Assembly (NCBI GenBank): GCA_034696485.1
Contig: JAQIWT010000081.1
Coordinates: forward strand, 1 to 38,184
Reading direction: 5' to 3'
Source: Isohypsibius dastychi
Lineage: Eukaryota > Tardigrada > Eutardigrada > Parachela > Isohypsibiidae
DNA: 38,184 bases
Below are positions 21,295 through 38,184 of the stretch, in pieces (within the stretch, counting starts at the first letter, position 1; every line of letters starts with the position of its first letter). Both the position numbers and the translations under genes were made by a program. The notes beneath the pieces are model-generated. The model was not told where the DNA came from. It saw only the letters and a program-made list of their open reading frames with translations, and did not search any database.

Positions 21295-22574
21295 CGTGAC
21301 CGTCCGTTTTCACTCTCCAATGTGGGAAGCGTTCATGGCGTCACTCGGACGGTGATCGGGCTCGCCGGACTGTTATCTATCAATGCCCAGTTTGGGTTTT
21401 TGGGAGAAGAATGTTTTCAGTAAGGATTTGCGACCGCTGGAGTCAGTAACGATTAGCTGTATGTCTACAGCAGACAAACAGTAACTGACACCACACAAAA
21501 AAGCGTTCGTGTAGACCGGAACTGTGTGATCTGGACCATGATGTAGCACTACTAGACGGTATACATTTCACGAATGCTGATATCCAGTATCGCGATACGT
21601 TTCATCTTCAGTGATTAGCTTTGCATGTGCTGCGATTCTCTTTCGGGGAGGACATGCAGCCGACATGACCGTCAATCAACAGAAAAAAATCTTAAATCTT
21701 CGACGACGTTCAGCTTTAACCTAGATGAATTTAGTACGTTGTAGAGCTGAAGAGAGAATCTTTCGATTTGGACGCCCTCTGGCAGCATCACTCCGTTCAG
21801 GCTGATGATACCCCGTATTGACGAACTGATCACATAAACGAAAGGTGACACCAAATGGGCTTTAAGGATTTTGACGGGTAAACCCAGTGGCCAGCTAACC
21901 GGAAACAAGTCTTCTGCAGTTGGCTACAGAATCACCCCCCCCCCCCCCCCCCCCATAGGTCTATTAACCAACTTTCTCGTGACATCCACCAGAAATATTT
22001 TTTGACGGGAAATCCTCATCAAATCCTCTAGTGGTCCAAAATGCTTTCCGGAAACCATCAGTCAAACATTGAAGAAAACGCTTGATTCGATTTGTTTGCA
22101 TCTCCGGTCTCAGATTTGCAGAAAATTTCTATCAATGAAACTCAAAGAATTCTTGAAAATCGAAAACACTCACGGCTTTTGCCGGTATGTGTTTTCAGAG
22201 GGATTCAATTCGTGGATAGCTAGAGTCAGGGCGTAGCTCATCGTATTACAAACGCTCGCGGTTGGCTTGGCTTGTATGATGTGGTCGTTTTCGGTGGGTG
22301 GCAGCTTAGTTCATACTAAATCTGGCCAAAATGTACTCTCTCCCCCTCAACTGCGACCTTTTGCTATCTATCACACGTCTGTTTGGTCCCTCGGAGATCG
22401 TTCGGCAATCAGCTCCAATTCAAGGTTGCCAAAAATATAACGCTTGAATCACTTTAGCGAACATTTTCAGATGTGTTTTTTTCATATCTACGGTAGATGA
22501 TTTTCGCAAACTATGAATTGAGTTCTCTTCGGAACCCAGGCATTATTTTACAAGCTTTTTGAAAGCTCTTCTAG
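21295..22574. other. Intergenic spacer between divergent receptor genes
   Basis: Lies between the 5' ends of pseudogene C and paralog B, so it should contain their promoters and perhaps a missing first exon of B. It carries a C20 run. An open frame at 21672-21908 minus has no family match. Confidence 0.45.
21935..21954. repeat. Poly-C tract (C20)
   Basis: Twenty consecutive C residues, the longest homopolymer in the window, lying between divergent receptor genes. Confidence 0.95.
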
Positions 22575-24501
22575 TGGATTTTGTATGGTAACATTTCAAC
22601 GCTGTCCACGACGACTTCCATGGAGGTCAGCATCGCATTCGACCCGGTAAGCCAAGTGCATCCTATGTGTTCCACCTCGCATTAGTGCAATCCCAGATAA
22701 CTCACAACAGGATTACCAAAACGACTCTTTCTCTCACGAGATTCTCCACATGATCTGCCGACTTGCTCTTTTAAAGTCAGTGGGTGTTTTCCAGAGTCCC
22801 AGCATTTTGTTGAAATTTTCACGTTCCTAGATGTTCTTATTTTGTGTTGAATCGAAGCATGACAAGTGCGGAAGAGATCTTCGAAGCGACCTTTATTACC
22901 AATGCGTCCATCGGGGTTAGCGATCTGGGAATAATCAGCGAGCGAATGGCGCTGGCACACATGGTTCATTCACTATTCAAAACTTCGGATGGAATAGTGA
23001 TTTACCAACCAAACACCAAAGGCCTTCGTTCGTTCTCATTTCTCTCCCAAATGGCCACCACGCCAGCCTGGATGACAATGTTGGGAAGTTTTTTCATCCA
23101 GATTGTCTTCATTGTCGCGTATTCAGTGGTTAATAACCAATCAGTCAAAATCACGCATTGGTGGGATGCTGCGTTTGACTTGTTCGCCATGTCACTGAGC
23201 CAAGGTGAGAAAGGTCATGCTTGCTCGAGCTTGCTCGAACAAACAGCAATCACACTACGGTTTCAGAGCAAATCAGAATGAAAATGACACCCAGACCATC
23301 AATCTACCTGATGTACGCGATATGGTTTGTTTGGAGCACAATTATATTCGGCATACTGTACTCCTTCCTTCCATCGATTCTGCTTATTGAGCCAACTAGG
23401 GTCCTTCCGTTCAGCGACGTTGAATCGTTTATAAACTCTGGATATTCGCTTCTGGGAACGCAGTACAACGTGAAAGCTTTTAATGTGAGCCCAATTTTGC
23501 AATATTCTTCTTCACATTCAAGAAGTTCGTTCACGTGATACTGTATAGTGTAGCGTTTTCTGCCGATAAAACGCCCCATGGGTGGTACAAAAACCCAATG
23601 TTTCAAAGAAAACACTCAAAATCAAACATAACACAGTTCACGAATGGTCACAGGTTGGTCGATTCCATTAATTAACTGAACTGAAATTCAGGCCGCCCGA
23701 TGCAGCATTTTCCCATGAATCATTGCATATTAATTTTCAACTGCTGCACAAGTTTTAGGGTGCAGCTCGAGGGCGCTAGAGCTTCGAGCTTCGAGATGAA
23801 GGTAGTATCTCTGTAGTTACGAAATGCACTAGTACGATAAAGTGTTCCACGTAGCATCTCGATTTTTGAAAGGCTGCCCACAGTGTGATCTTTTTCAGTG
23901 TCTCCATTCCGTATCCAACAGGTTTTTTGTTTTCAGGCTAGCCGGGATCTTGCTCCATTGTCTAAACACATACGTGTGTCCGCAAACTACCCTACCGAGC
24001 GCGAATTTTTTGAACTGGGCGATCCAAGGACTGCTGTCATCAGCGGCTTCACACCTGAAGGTCACAGTGAACTGGAAAGGGAAAACTGTGTGAAGACAAC
24101 CATAGCCATTCCGGCGATTTCCGCAACTGGCTCCTCCAACTTTTTCATGAGGACCGATTCCCCGCTTCGTGAAACCTTTGGCCGCAAGTGAGATACAGCA
24201 ACTATAGAAACGGTGTGATCAAGAGTTTGTTTCCAGATATTTCAGACTGTTTGAGCACGGGTTGCCGCATTTTGCTCGACGAAAAGCTGCACTGCTGAAA
24301 TATAGTTCGGCAGTATACTCGCGATGTTCTCCACTCGCAGCGCAGAAGAGGGAGAAACTGCAGAGAATTCGGCCAATCTCGTTGAATAATCTCGCTTTTT
24401 GCTTTTGGTTTTGGGCGGGGGGTTATGTTGTTTCGTCGGTGGTGCTTTTGATGGAACAATGCCTGTACGTGTGTTTCAGCCAGAGCAACACCATTAACTA
24501 A
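22575..24501 (+). CDS. Ionotropic glutamate receptor-like protein, paralog B
   Basis: Exons 22575-22646, 22711-22775, 22831-23204, 23267-23484, 23937-24187 and 24237-24501 have phases 0,2,1,0,2 and give 414 residues without a break. The second (65 nt) and fifth (251 nt) exons have exactly the same length as in paralog A. Landmarks are SMEVSIAFDP and DYQNDSFSHEILHMICR in lobe S1, ASIGVSDLGIISERMALAH with the conserved arginine, M1 (WMTMLGSFFIQIVFIVAYS), pore loop (AFDLFAMSLSQG), M3 (YAIWFVWSTIIFGILYSFLP), TTIAIPAI in lobe S2 and M4 (LAFCFWFWAGGYVVSSVVLL). The donor after the second exon is GTCAGT, weaker than consensus but supported by phase and by the A gene. It lacks the SYTANLAAF motif and an amino-terminal domain. 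The first exon starts after a TTCTAG acceptor, so the real N-terminus is missing or begins at the internal Met. Confidence 0.83.
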
Positions 24502-24565
24502 CTGCAAAAAGATAACACGCAGCAAGCAAATTTTTGTTCAGTGGCTATAACTACAAGTAAGAATG

Positions 24566-24571
24566 AATAAA
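24566..24571 (+). other. Candidate poly(A) signal of paralog B
   Basis: AATAAA lies 65 nt after the stop codon of the receptor gene, an appropriate distance. Confidence 0.55.
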
Positions 24572-25247
24572 GAACGAAAACAGACGTTTGATTTTCAAGA
24601 TCGTAAATCATCCCAAACCTTCAAACACCTTGACGGCCATTTTTGTCTCACTATCTCAGCAGTATTATACGCTACGTAGTACGTACTGACACCACTTTTG
24701 CCCTCATGAATCCCCACTGACCTGTGATTATTTTGTACATTAAAAAGTATGTGAATGGTTCAAAGAAAAGAAATACTTATCAGCCGGTTTGAACAGTCTC
24801 TAATCAAATAGTTCGGGATGAAAATTGGAATATGAATTGAACAATATGCGCTGTATGCTTTGGGTTGCTGAGTGCTGTTGTCACAAATGGGCCTGTTACG
24901 GTAACCCCGTCTCAAGTAATCCGGACCTTAAGTAGTAGTCAGGTATCTACGCTCAGCGTGCCGTGCAACAAGTGCCGATTCCTGAAAATTATACGAACTG
25001 ATATGCTCGTCAACCATTGGCGCGTCACCGAAGACAAAAACGGGAGTTAAGTAATGGAACACCATTTTTCAGTACTTCGGAGATGCATCAGTGGAATATG
25101 CGTTTCAAAAAACGGAAAAACGTGAATGACTGCAGAGATAATGGTGCGTTCTCGCCGAAGTGCTTAGAATACCTGAAAGGCAAATTTCAGATAGTGCAAG
25201 AACGGAGGCGGCAGAAATATTGGTGTCTGCTCTAACTTGACAGACCC

Positions 25248-25485
25248 CTTCGCAGCTGGCACTGGGCCTTGTCAAGCGATAAGCGGCAGTCAAAGATATT
25301 CTTCCGCTCAGTGTATTTCAGATTTGAAGGGAAAACTCCATCGTAACTTCAGCGGATTTCTCAGATGTCAGCAGATGTCTGTAAATTACTGCGGAGGCTG
25401 CAGTGCCCGTACTTATGCGGGGTTCCGCGAATTATGCGGGGTTCCGCGAAGTGACGAACAAATGCAGTGCAGCAGGGGGGAATAG
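25248..25485 (+). CDS. Possible cysteine-rich terminal exon, gene uncertain
   Basis: After an AACTTGACAG acceptor-like site, a frame runs to a stop at 25485. It has eight regularly placed cysteines: GPCQ, AQCIS, RCQQ, NYCGGC, ELCG and MQCS. Cysteine density of this kind suggests an extracellular module. No upstream exon with a signal peptide could be joined in phase, although frames at 24865-25050 and 25066-25140 are candidates. No function is proposed. Confidence 0.22.
25413..25450. repeat. Two perfect tandem copies of a 19-bp unit
   Basis: The unit TTATGCGGGGTTCCGCGAA is repeated exactly, and each copy contains the palindrome-like GCGGGGTTCCGCG. It lies inside the doubtful cysteine-rich exon and adds 19 bp, so the two copies are read in different frames. 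Confidence 0.85.
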
Positions 25486-26280
25486 CGGTAACCGTGATCT
25501 CAGTGCCAATCCGACAGAACTAGTGCCAGCTGCTTCGGTGACCCTTGTCGTTCTGGGCAACGTTGTCAAAGATATCCTTCTGTCCGATTTGTCGCAGGTT
25601 ACTGTAGATACCCCCGAGTTTAAAAAAGAAAACGATGTTCCATTGCGCATTGCATGGTCAGACCATTATGGATACCATAACGCATCGCCAGGTTTCGTAG
25701 TCAAGAGCTCTGGTTGTCGGTTCAGCTCGTAGATAAGAAGTTTCGCAGTTTGAGATGTTGTGGTCATGGTATTTTGTAGTCAAAGAGGTTCTTCCGTTGT
25801 TCTTTGGGTGTTACGTAGACCACAAATCGTTAAGAATGCTCTAAGTCTTCACTACGAGCTGTGTTGAGGGCAAGATCACTGACAAGAAACACTCAGTGAC
25901 ATGAAGTTCCTACTATGAAGTTGCTGGCTACGAATCGTTGTCTGAACGAAAAGTTTGCACAACGAGAGCTCCTTGCTACAAAAGGTTATCTATGAAATCT
26001 CCAGACTACGAGAAGTCTGCCTAAAAAAGTTCATGGCGCCGTTCCTAATTCCTACGTGATGCTGTTGATTACGGTTCTTGCGGACGGTTTTTAAACAAGA
26101 ACCACCCGAGACACAAAAAAACTGAGAGACGAATAAAATTCGGTATGTGAGCAGAGGAGTAAGAGCGGGAGAGAAAACGAGGTGACAACCGAGTCAATGT
26201 TGAATTTTGAACATGCGTATTTTAATGAATGGTCGAAGAAAGAGACGATATTGTGTTTGGGTCGTAATCAGCAGCGACGG

Positions 26281-27305
26281 TCAGCCCCTGCCGGTCACAT
26301 GATCAAGGACGGCGCAAAGATCGCACATTTTTTGAAGAAATGCTAGCCGGTACTGGTAATTGAGAGCCCAGAGGAGAATCTGAAGACATAAGACCGCTTA
26401 TTCATTGGGAAGTTCACTGGGCAGTAAACACTTACTGGGTTGACAGCATTTATGAAAAATATAGCTTGTTTTATCCACAATGCCAAAACGGGGTTTTCCT
26501 GAATCTCTCGTAAGTACCACCGGGAGGTCGGATTGACCAAGATAAATATAGTGTTTAGGCAACAGGAAAGAAACAATATCCTGATCATTCTCATACGTGC
26601 TTTCCATTTTACAGTGGTAACCGTTGTGTCCGGATTAACCGTCCGTGTTCGTCGAAAAAGTGTGAACTTCGTGAACAAGAGAAAGTAAAATGTAAACATG
26701 AGGCAAGTTGGGAATATCAGACCGAGATAATTTGTCAATAAGGCGAAATTGACATCGATGTCTTTCTCAGGCAAAAATCCGCAAGTGGACCAAGGCCCGA
26801 AAGTCGTCATCTTCCCATAGAGCTGCAGCCACGTTGGAATAACCAACCCACATCCAGCCAACCAAACGAACAGTATTGTTAAAGTCATGGCCTTAAAAGT
26901 TACAAAAGTCTTATAGATCTTCGGGAAGTAAATGACAATGAAACGATTGAACGCCACCATGGTATGAGTCCAGCATGCTACACAAATAGGGGTGATGAGC
27001 GCTGTGTGCGCTAATGGGCAGATTGAGGGAGAATATAGGCCAAACTGACCCAGAAAGGTCATTAGTGCGTTGGAGGTTTGAGAAATACTCAAGCTGTAAC
27101 ATTCAACAAGAAGAAGATGACAGATGAGAACACCGAGGCCATTTCGCAGAGCCGGTGTTGTTATAATGGTCAAGGCTAAAACCATGTTGCAAACTGAGCC
27201 AGAAACTGCGTTGGTCATGACGACAATGAACCATGTTCGTAATCCGAAATAATGAACAGTCCACGGGGAATCGAGAATTGTTTGATTGACAGTCGAGTTA
27301 TACAT
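26281..27305 (-). CDS. Rhodopsin-like G protein-coupled receptor (orphan)
   Basis: Two exons (minus), 26436-27305 and 26281-26379, joined by a 56-nt GTAAGT...TCTTCAG intron in phase 0, give 322 residues. The protein starts MYNSTVNQT, with two N-glycosylation sites. Seven hydrophobic segments follow. The TM3 end reads AFNRFIVIYFPKIYK, a DRY variant with arginine kept, and TM7 reads INAVNPILLWALNYQYR with an NP pair and a basic helix 8. The intron splits TM7 right after NP. Reading through the intron stays open but would replace the end of TM7 by an implausible tail, so splicing is preferred. The ATG at 27305 is chosen because no other in-frame ATG lies upstream in the open frame. The ligand and coupling are unknown. 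It is not closely similar to the receptor at 15627-16689. Confidence 0.85.
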
Positions 27306-28502
27306 GTTGTTCTTTGACAAACATAACGATTAGCGAGTTTTTTCCATACGTGGTGACAGTGTCAGACGAGATGGCTCGGTGGTTTTAACAAAAGAACTCT
27401 GGGTGACAAAAATTGTTCAAAAACTGGAAATATTGGCGGTGTATATCTCGCTAATGCTTGGAATACACGATATCGATGAACAAAACAACGGTGTCCACTC
27501 ATGTCATTACTGCTAATGTTTGTGTATTTTCACAAGGATTCAATGTGTTGAGAATATGTACCTAAGAGCAGTCCGTGAGTAATGTAATCACAGCGGAATT
27601 AAAGCACGCGGCAAGTACATACTAATATGTGCCTGTCGCACAGAACGCCATTCGCGCCTCAACTCCGATGCACGAACACGTCATCCACATGGCACAGTAT
27701 TGAAAACCTACAAATTTCCGCCACGCATGTTGATGCATCAGATAACGTTTAGTAAATTCGTGGAAACCAAAGAGTTTAGAAAACATCGAAATAATGGAGT
27801 CAATAACAAATCTTTAGTAATAAAACAAAATCACCCAGGCAATCCGTGTGAAACTGCGAATAGAATGGGGGTTGTACAAATCAACAGTTTAACTTTTAGC
27901 TGATGAGCCGATCTGGAAGCGGCTGCCGATTTGCGAGCCCTAAGAAGTCAGAATGGCACTCTTTGCTTGGGCATGTAACTGTCCACCCAACAACCCCCCT
28001 TTGTCAACAGTCAGAAACCGAAGAATGATAAAGGGCGGGCTGGGTGGGTGAGAAACGTATAACCCGGCGAGAGCCTCGCCTGACCCGGGGATCGCCGAAA
28101 CAATTCAAACAGGCAACTGCCCACAAAGGACGACGTAACTGCGCTGCGATCAAGTCAGAATCGTTTCAGACAGAGAGAGAACAGATGGACAGCTATCAAT
28201 TATACCTTCAGGTTCACGCTAAAGAGTGATTGCACTCGGTCCCGACTCCCAAGGTACCGAACCTCCAATTGTTCGGAAGTTGTAACTGACTTACGACTGC
28301 ATGGCTGACGTAGAGCTGATGAAGCAACTTCCAAGTTATGCTGCATGTAACCTTTATAGGCTCTTGTCAATGGTATTGACAGAACTGAGGTAGCACTGAC
28401 TCATATCAGAAAAAGTTCCGGAAGCTTCCAGTTCCCACCATTCAATTCAAAGTATTTGAGATCCTACGTAGTGTACAGCCGGTCCGGGACAGCTGATTAT
28501 AA
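27306..28502. other. Intergenic, upstream of GPCR
   Basis: Presumed promoter region of the minus-strand GPCR at its left edge. Short open frames (27700-27903 and 28044-28229) are not supported. A small GGCGAG/CTCGCC hairpin occurs near 28065-28080. No tRNA or other RNA gene is seen. Confidence 0.45.
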
Positions 28503-28584
28503 CATAGTGAAAATAGACTACAAGGCAAGCTTATACATCATATTATACATGTATAAGCTTGCCTTGTAGTCTATTTTCACTATG
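28503..28584. repeat. Perfect 36-bp inverted repeat with 10-nt loop
   Basis: Arms 28503-28538 (starting CATAGTGAAAATAGACTACA) and 28549-28584 are exact reverse complements, separated by CATATTATAC. Similarity continues a few bases outward with one indel (TTATAA-CATAG against CTATGATTATAA). The transcript would form an uninterrupted hairpin. Confidence 0.95.
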
Positions 28585-29470
28585 ATTATAAGTTCTCTTC
28601 GAATTCTTTTTACATGACCTTGAAAAAATATTTCCATGAGGCAAAGTAAAGTGCATACGGCACGGAATTTCGATTCGATCAAGTAAATTGGAGAAATTGG
28701 AAACTGGAGCAGGTGGTGACCGCTATCACTCGGTCCCACTGAGTTTTGTTCTCGACCGGACTGCAATAGAGACTTCCAACCAATTAGATCTTGCGGAGGT
28801 AATAAACCACAATTAAATCCATTTCATTCTTCAATTTTCATTTAAAGAAGTTCTTCTGCGTCTGGTATCGAACGGTATATACTGTGTCATCCTTCTGTTC
28901 AACAGACAATCATTTTTTGAGTCTCTGGACTTGATTTCACGGTCACCAACGTGGTTTGAGGTAGATTTTATTTCCTCTCGAAACATTCCACATCCATCAA
29001 ATCAAACAGAATGATTTCAAAGTTCAACAATCATGAAAAATCCAATAGAACGTAGTACAAGACACCATCAACATCCTTTCTAGTAAGTTCGCAGCAAAAA
29101 TGACAAAGATGAATGAAGAACGGAATTCCTAGAGAATCACGGAACCACACATCATTCCGTCAAATACGGAAGAAAAAAACACCCGTTAATAGGCGAGGCA
29201 AGCGAAAGAACAGAAAGGCGCTTTCCTGACAAACAAACCCATTCCTGACACCAAAAAATTAAAACGCTGTTAGAGGTTGAAAAAACACGCATCCCGGAAG
29301 TAAACAGCCTGGATCTCGCCAACAAGAGCTCACATCCCGATCTCGTCTTGAAGGGTAAGAAGATTTCCATCCAAAGCAGATAATAGATGAAAAATCCAAT
29401 GAAGCAAAGCAAATGAGGTTAACAGTGTATTCCAATAAAAAACACCACCACGAAGGATTCTCGCGAATTC
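28585..29470. other. 3' flank of the kinase gene
   Basis: No coding exon was found. Its right part is probably the 3' untranslated region of the kinase gene, ending near a minus-strand AATAAA at 28967-28972. Confidence 0.5.
28967..28972 (-). other. Candidate poly(A) signal of the kinase gene
   Basis: The minus strand reads AATAAA 500 nt beyond the kinase stop codon. Other signals could be used. Confidence 0.35.
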
Positions 29471-36744
<7,274 letters not shown>

Positions 36745-38184
36745 TTATTCCCAACGAATGCATAACGAACGTCACAAGATGAAATAGTTTTTGGTCTCCT
36801 GTAAAATTAAAGATATGAATGAGGAAAAAAACGAGTTGGTATAAACGCCGGCGGATAATGCGACAACTATCAACCTGGCGTATGTGTTGCACGTTGCTGC
36901 GTTATATAAAAGAGAAGGAGAACTGCTGGTTTTCGATTTTGCGAGCAGCTGCGTCGATGCAACAACTTGAATTTGAGGAAAGCAATCGAGGGTACACTTA
37001 TATAAGAAGGCGACGTGAAGTCGAAGGAAAAAAGTGGGGAACACACCGATCGCCACATTTCCGTTCGAAAACATCAGATACAATTCCAATGGATAATCAG
37101 AAGATGTTAAAATGAACCACTGCATTTTTTGGTTGAAATGAATACCATGATAGGCTCAGCGAAATGACAATGATTGTCGTTGTTAAATCATAAACAAGGA
37201 TGGCAAGAGCTAATAAAAAGACAGCGAAAAACGTCGAATTTCACTAAGTCATTCAATTTCTTATAAAAAATTATCACCGGTGGGTGAGATATTCATTGGC
37301 CCAGTTAATTCTCAAAATATCGCTGTATCGAGTGAAATATGAAGAGTTTCAAATACGTGAAGAAAACGCCTTCTGAATCGGCGAAATCAGATTCTATCCG
37401 ACGAAAGCGACTGACGTATTTAACCGGAAGTCGTCATTCCCAGAATTCCAAAAGTCACCTTTGAAATGAAAGAAGTACGCAAACAAATTTGATGGAAATC
37501 ATTCGGTACAACAAAATTTCAATCCAAAGTAGGATTTTTCTGTCCTGAAAATAAAATCAGGTGTCACCAACAAAAAACTGTTAATTCAATGAAAATTGAA
37601 CTGGTTTCTGTGAAAATGTTGCTGCTGGAACTTGCGATACGGGACGGTTATTTGAGCCATCAAAATTCCCTGAAAATCACGACATAATCAGTCCGATATC
37701 GGGTCAGTAAATATTCCGTCATAAATCGTAATTTTCGGAACGGCCAACTGTCAACCCTCGTTTTTTACCCTGAATACTCCGTCCAAAGCTCGAAAAATGA
37801 GATAAAAGAAATTCGCTCCACAATGTTCAAAAATCGGGGTCAAGGAGAACAAGCCGAGCACCAACAAACACGAAACAAATCCACGGCCTCCGATTAACTC
37901 GAAAATTAATGCAGGTGTAGAACAACGCTGTTCTCACTTCGGTTCGGCAAGACGATCCAGGAAAAAGATAAAATATACCTGCAAAAAACCTCGAGGTCTT
38001 TTGATATTAGGGAGAACCTCGAGGTTCTCCCAAATATAATGTTCCCCCATCTTTTCTGGATTCAGTTTCATTAGGGTTCATATTATTTGATATCTCTCTT
38101 TTTACATCTTGCTACGGAACATATTTCCGTTTCTTTGTCATATGACAAGCATTTTTATTTGCCTTTCTTCTTTATAATTTTTGT
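36745..38184. other. Upstream region of the kinase gene
   Basis: Contains the short 5' untranslated segment (36745-36798), the acceptor described above and presumed promoter sequence. Overlapping frames on both strands (36772-37125 minus, 36819-37115 plus) look fortuitous. A 22-bp palindrome lies at 38010-38031. Confidence 0.5.
38010..38031. repeat. Perfect 22-bp palindrome
   Basis: Each half reads GGGAGAACCTC outward-in, meeting at a central CTCGAG. With flanking ATATTA/AAATAT it extends to 34 bp with a single mismatched pair. A related AACCTCGAGGTC lies 20 bp to the left (about 37987-37998). It could be a dimeric transcription-factor site or a cruciform; this is inference. Confidence 0.9.

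Larger units (their letters stand above)
24502..26280. other. Intergenic region with small cysteine-containing frames
   Basis: Holds the 3' flank of paralog B, a doubtful cysteine-rich exon (25248-25485) and a 19-bp tandem repeat. The region 25740-26280 shows nothing recognisable. Confidence 0.4.

Noticed and set aside
27900-28260. GC-richer stretch with small hairpins as a possible RNA gene
   Set aside because: No tRNA, rRNA, snRNA or spliced-leader signature could be recognised.
36772-37125. Overlapping frames of 117 codons (minus) and 98 codons (plus)
   Set aside because: They overlap each other on opposite strands, show no family resemblance, and lie in the expected promoter of the kinase gene.

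Overview
The window looks like nuclear DNA from a nematode. Genes are broken by short introns, often 40-65 nt, that start GTAAG/GTGAG and end in a strong TTTTCAG-type acceptor. Several genes have such an acceptor just 4-60 nt before the start codon, as expected for spliced-leader trans-splicing. The receptor families and the mix of genes also fit a chromadorean nematode. The species cannot be named from the sequence alone. Exon models were built by hand from splice signals, reading frame and remembered family consensus sequences. They are coherent in phase from end to end for most genes, but no database was searched.

Layout: 0-1.4 kb is intergenic, with a MITE-like inverted-repeat element (883-1147). 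A nine-exon aromatic amino acid hydroxylase is on the minus strand (1682-3471). 3.6-7 kb is gene-poor and shares a diverged repeat with 7.7-7.9 kb. Three small plus-strand genes follow: a secreted cysteine-rich protein (6996-7433), an unrecognised 187-residue protein (8429-9048) and a possible small secreted protein (9583-9987). A full-length Na,K-ATPase alpha-like P-type ATPase in 14 exons lies at 10409-14417. It keeps the catalytic machinery but has lost most cation-coordinating residues. A second MITE (14601-14782) and decayed repeats precede a rhodopsin-like GPCR (15627-16689).

From 17 to 24.5 kb is a cluster of three paralogous ionotropic-receptor-like genes. One is intact on the minus strand (17045-18561), one is a disrupted pseudogene on the minus strand (19328-21294), and one is intact on the plus strand (22575-24501). 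All share the same exon organisation and intron phases. A second GPCR lies on the minus strand (26281-27305). The right end, 29471-36744, is the nine-exon homeodomain-interacting protein kinase gene (hpk-1 type) on the minus strand, with its probable promoter beyond 36.8 kb.

There is no operon-like organisation, no RNA gene and no CRISPR. Functionally the window mixes neural or sensory genes (amine-related hydroxylase, two GPCRs, ionotropic receptors) with a stress and transcription kinase and an ATPase. I see no evidence that they work as one system. The most unusual items are the pump with a degenerate ion pocket, the receptor cluster with a traceable pseudogene, a perfect 36-bp hairpin at 28503-28584, and a near-perfect palindrome at 38010-38031.
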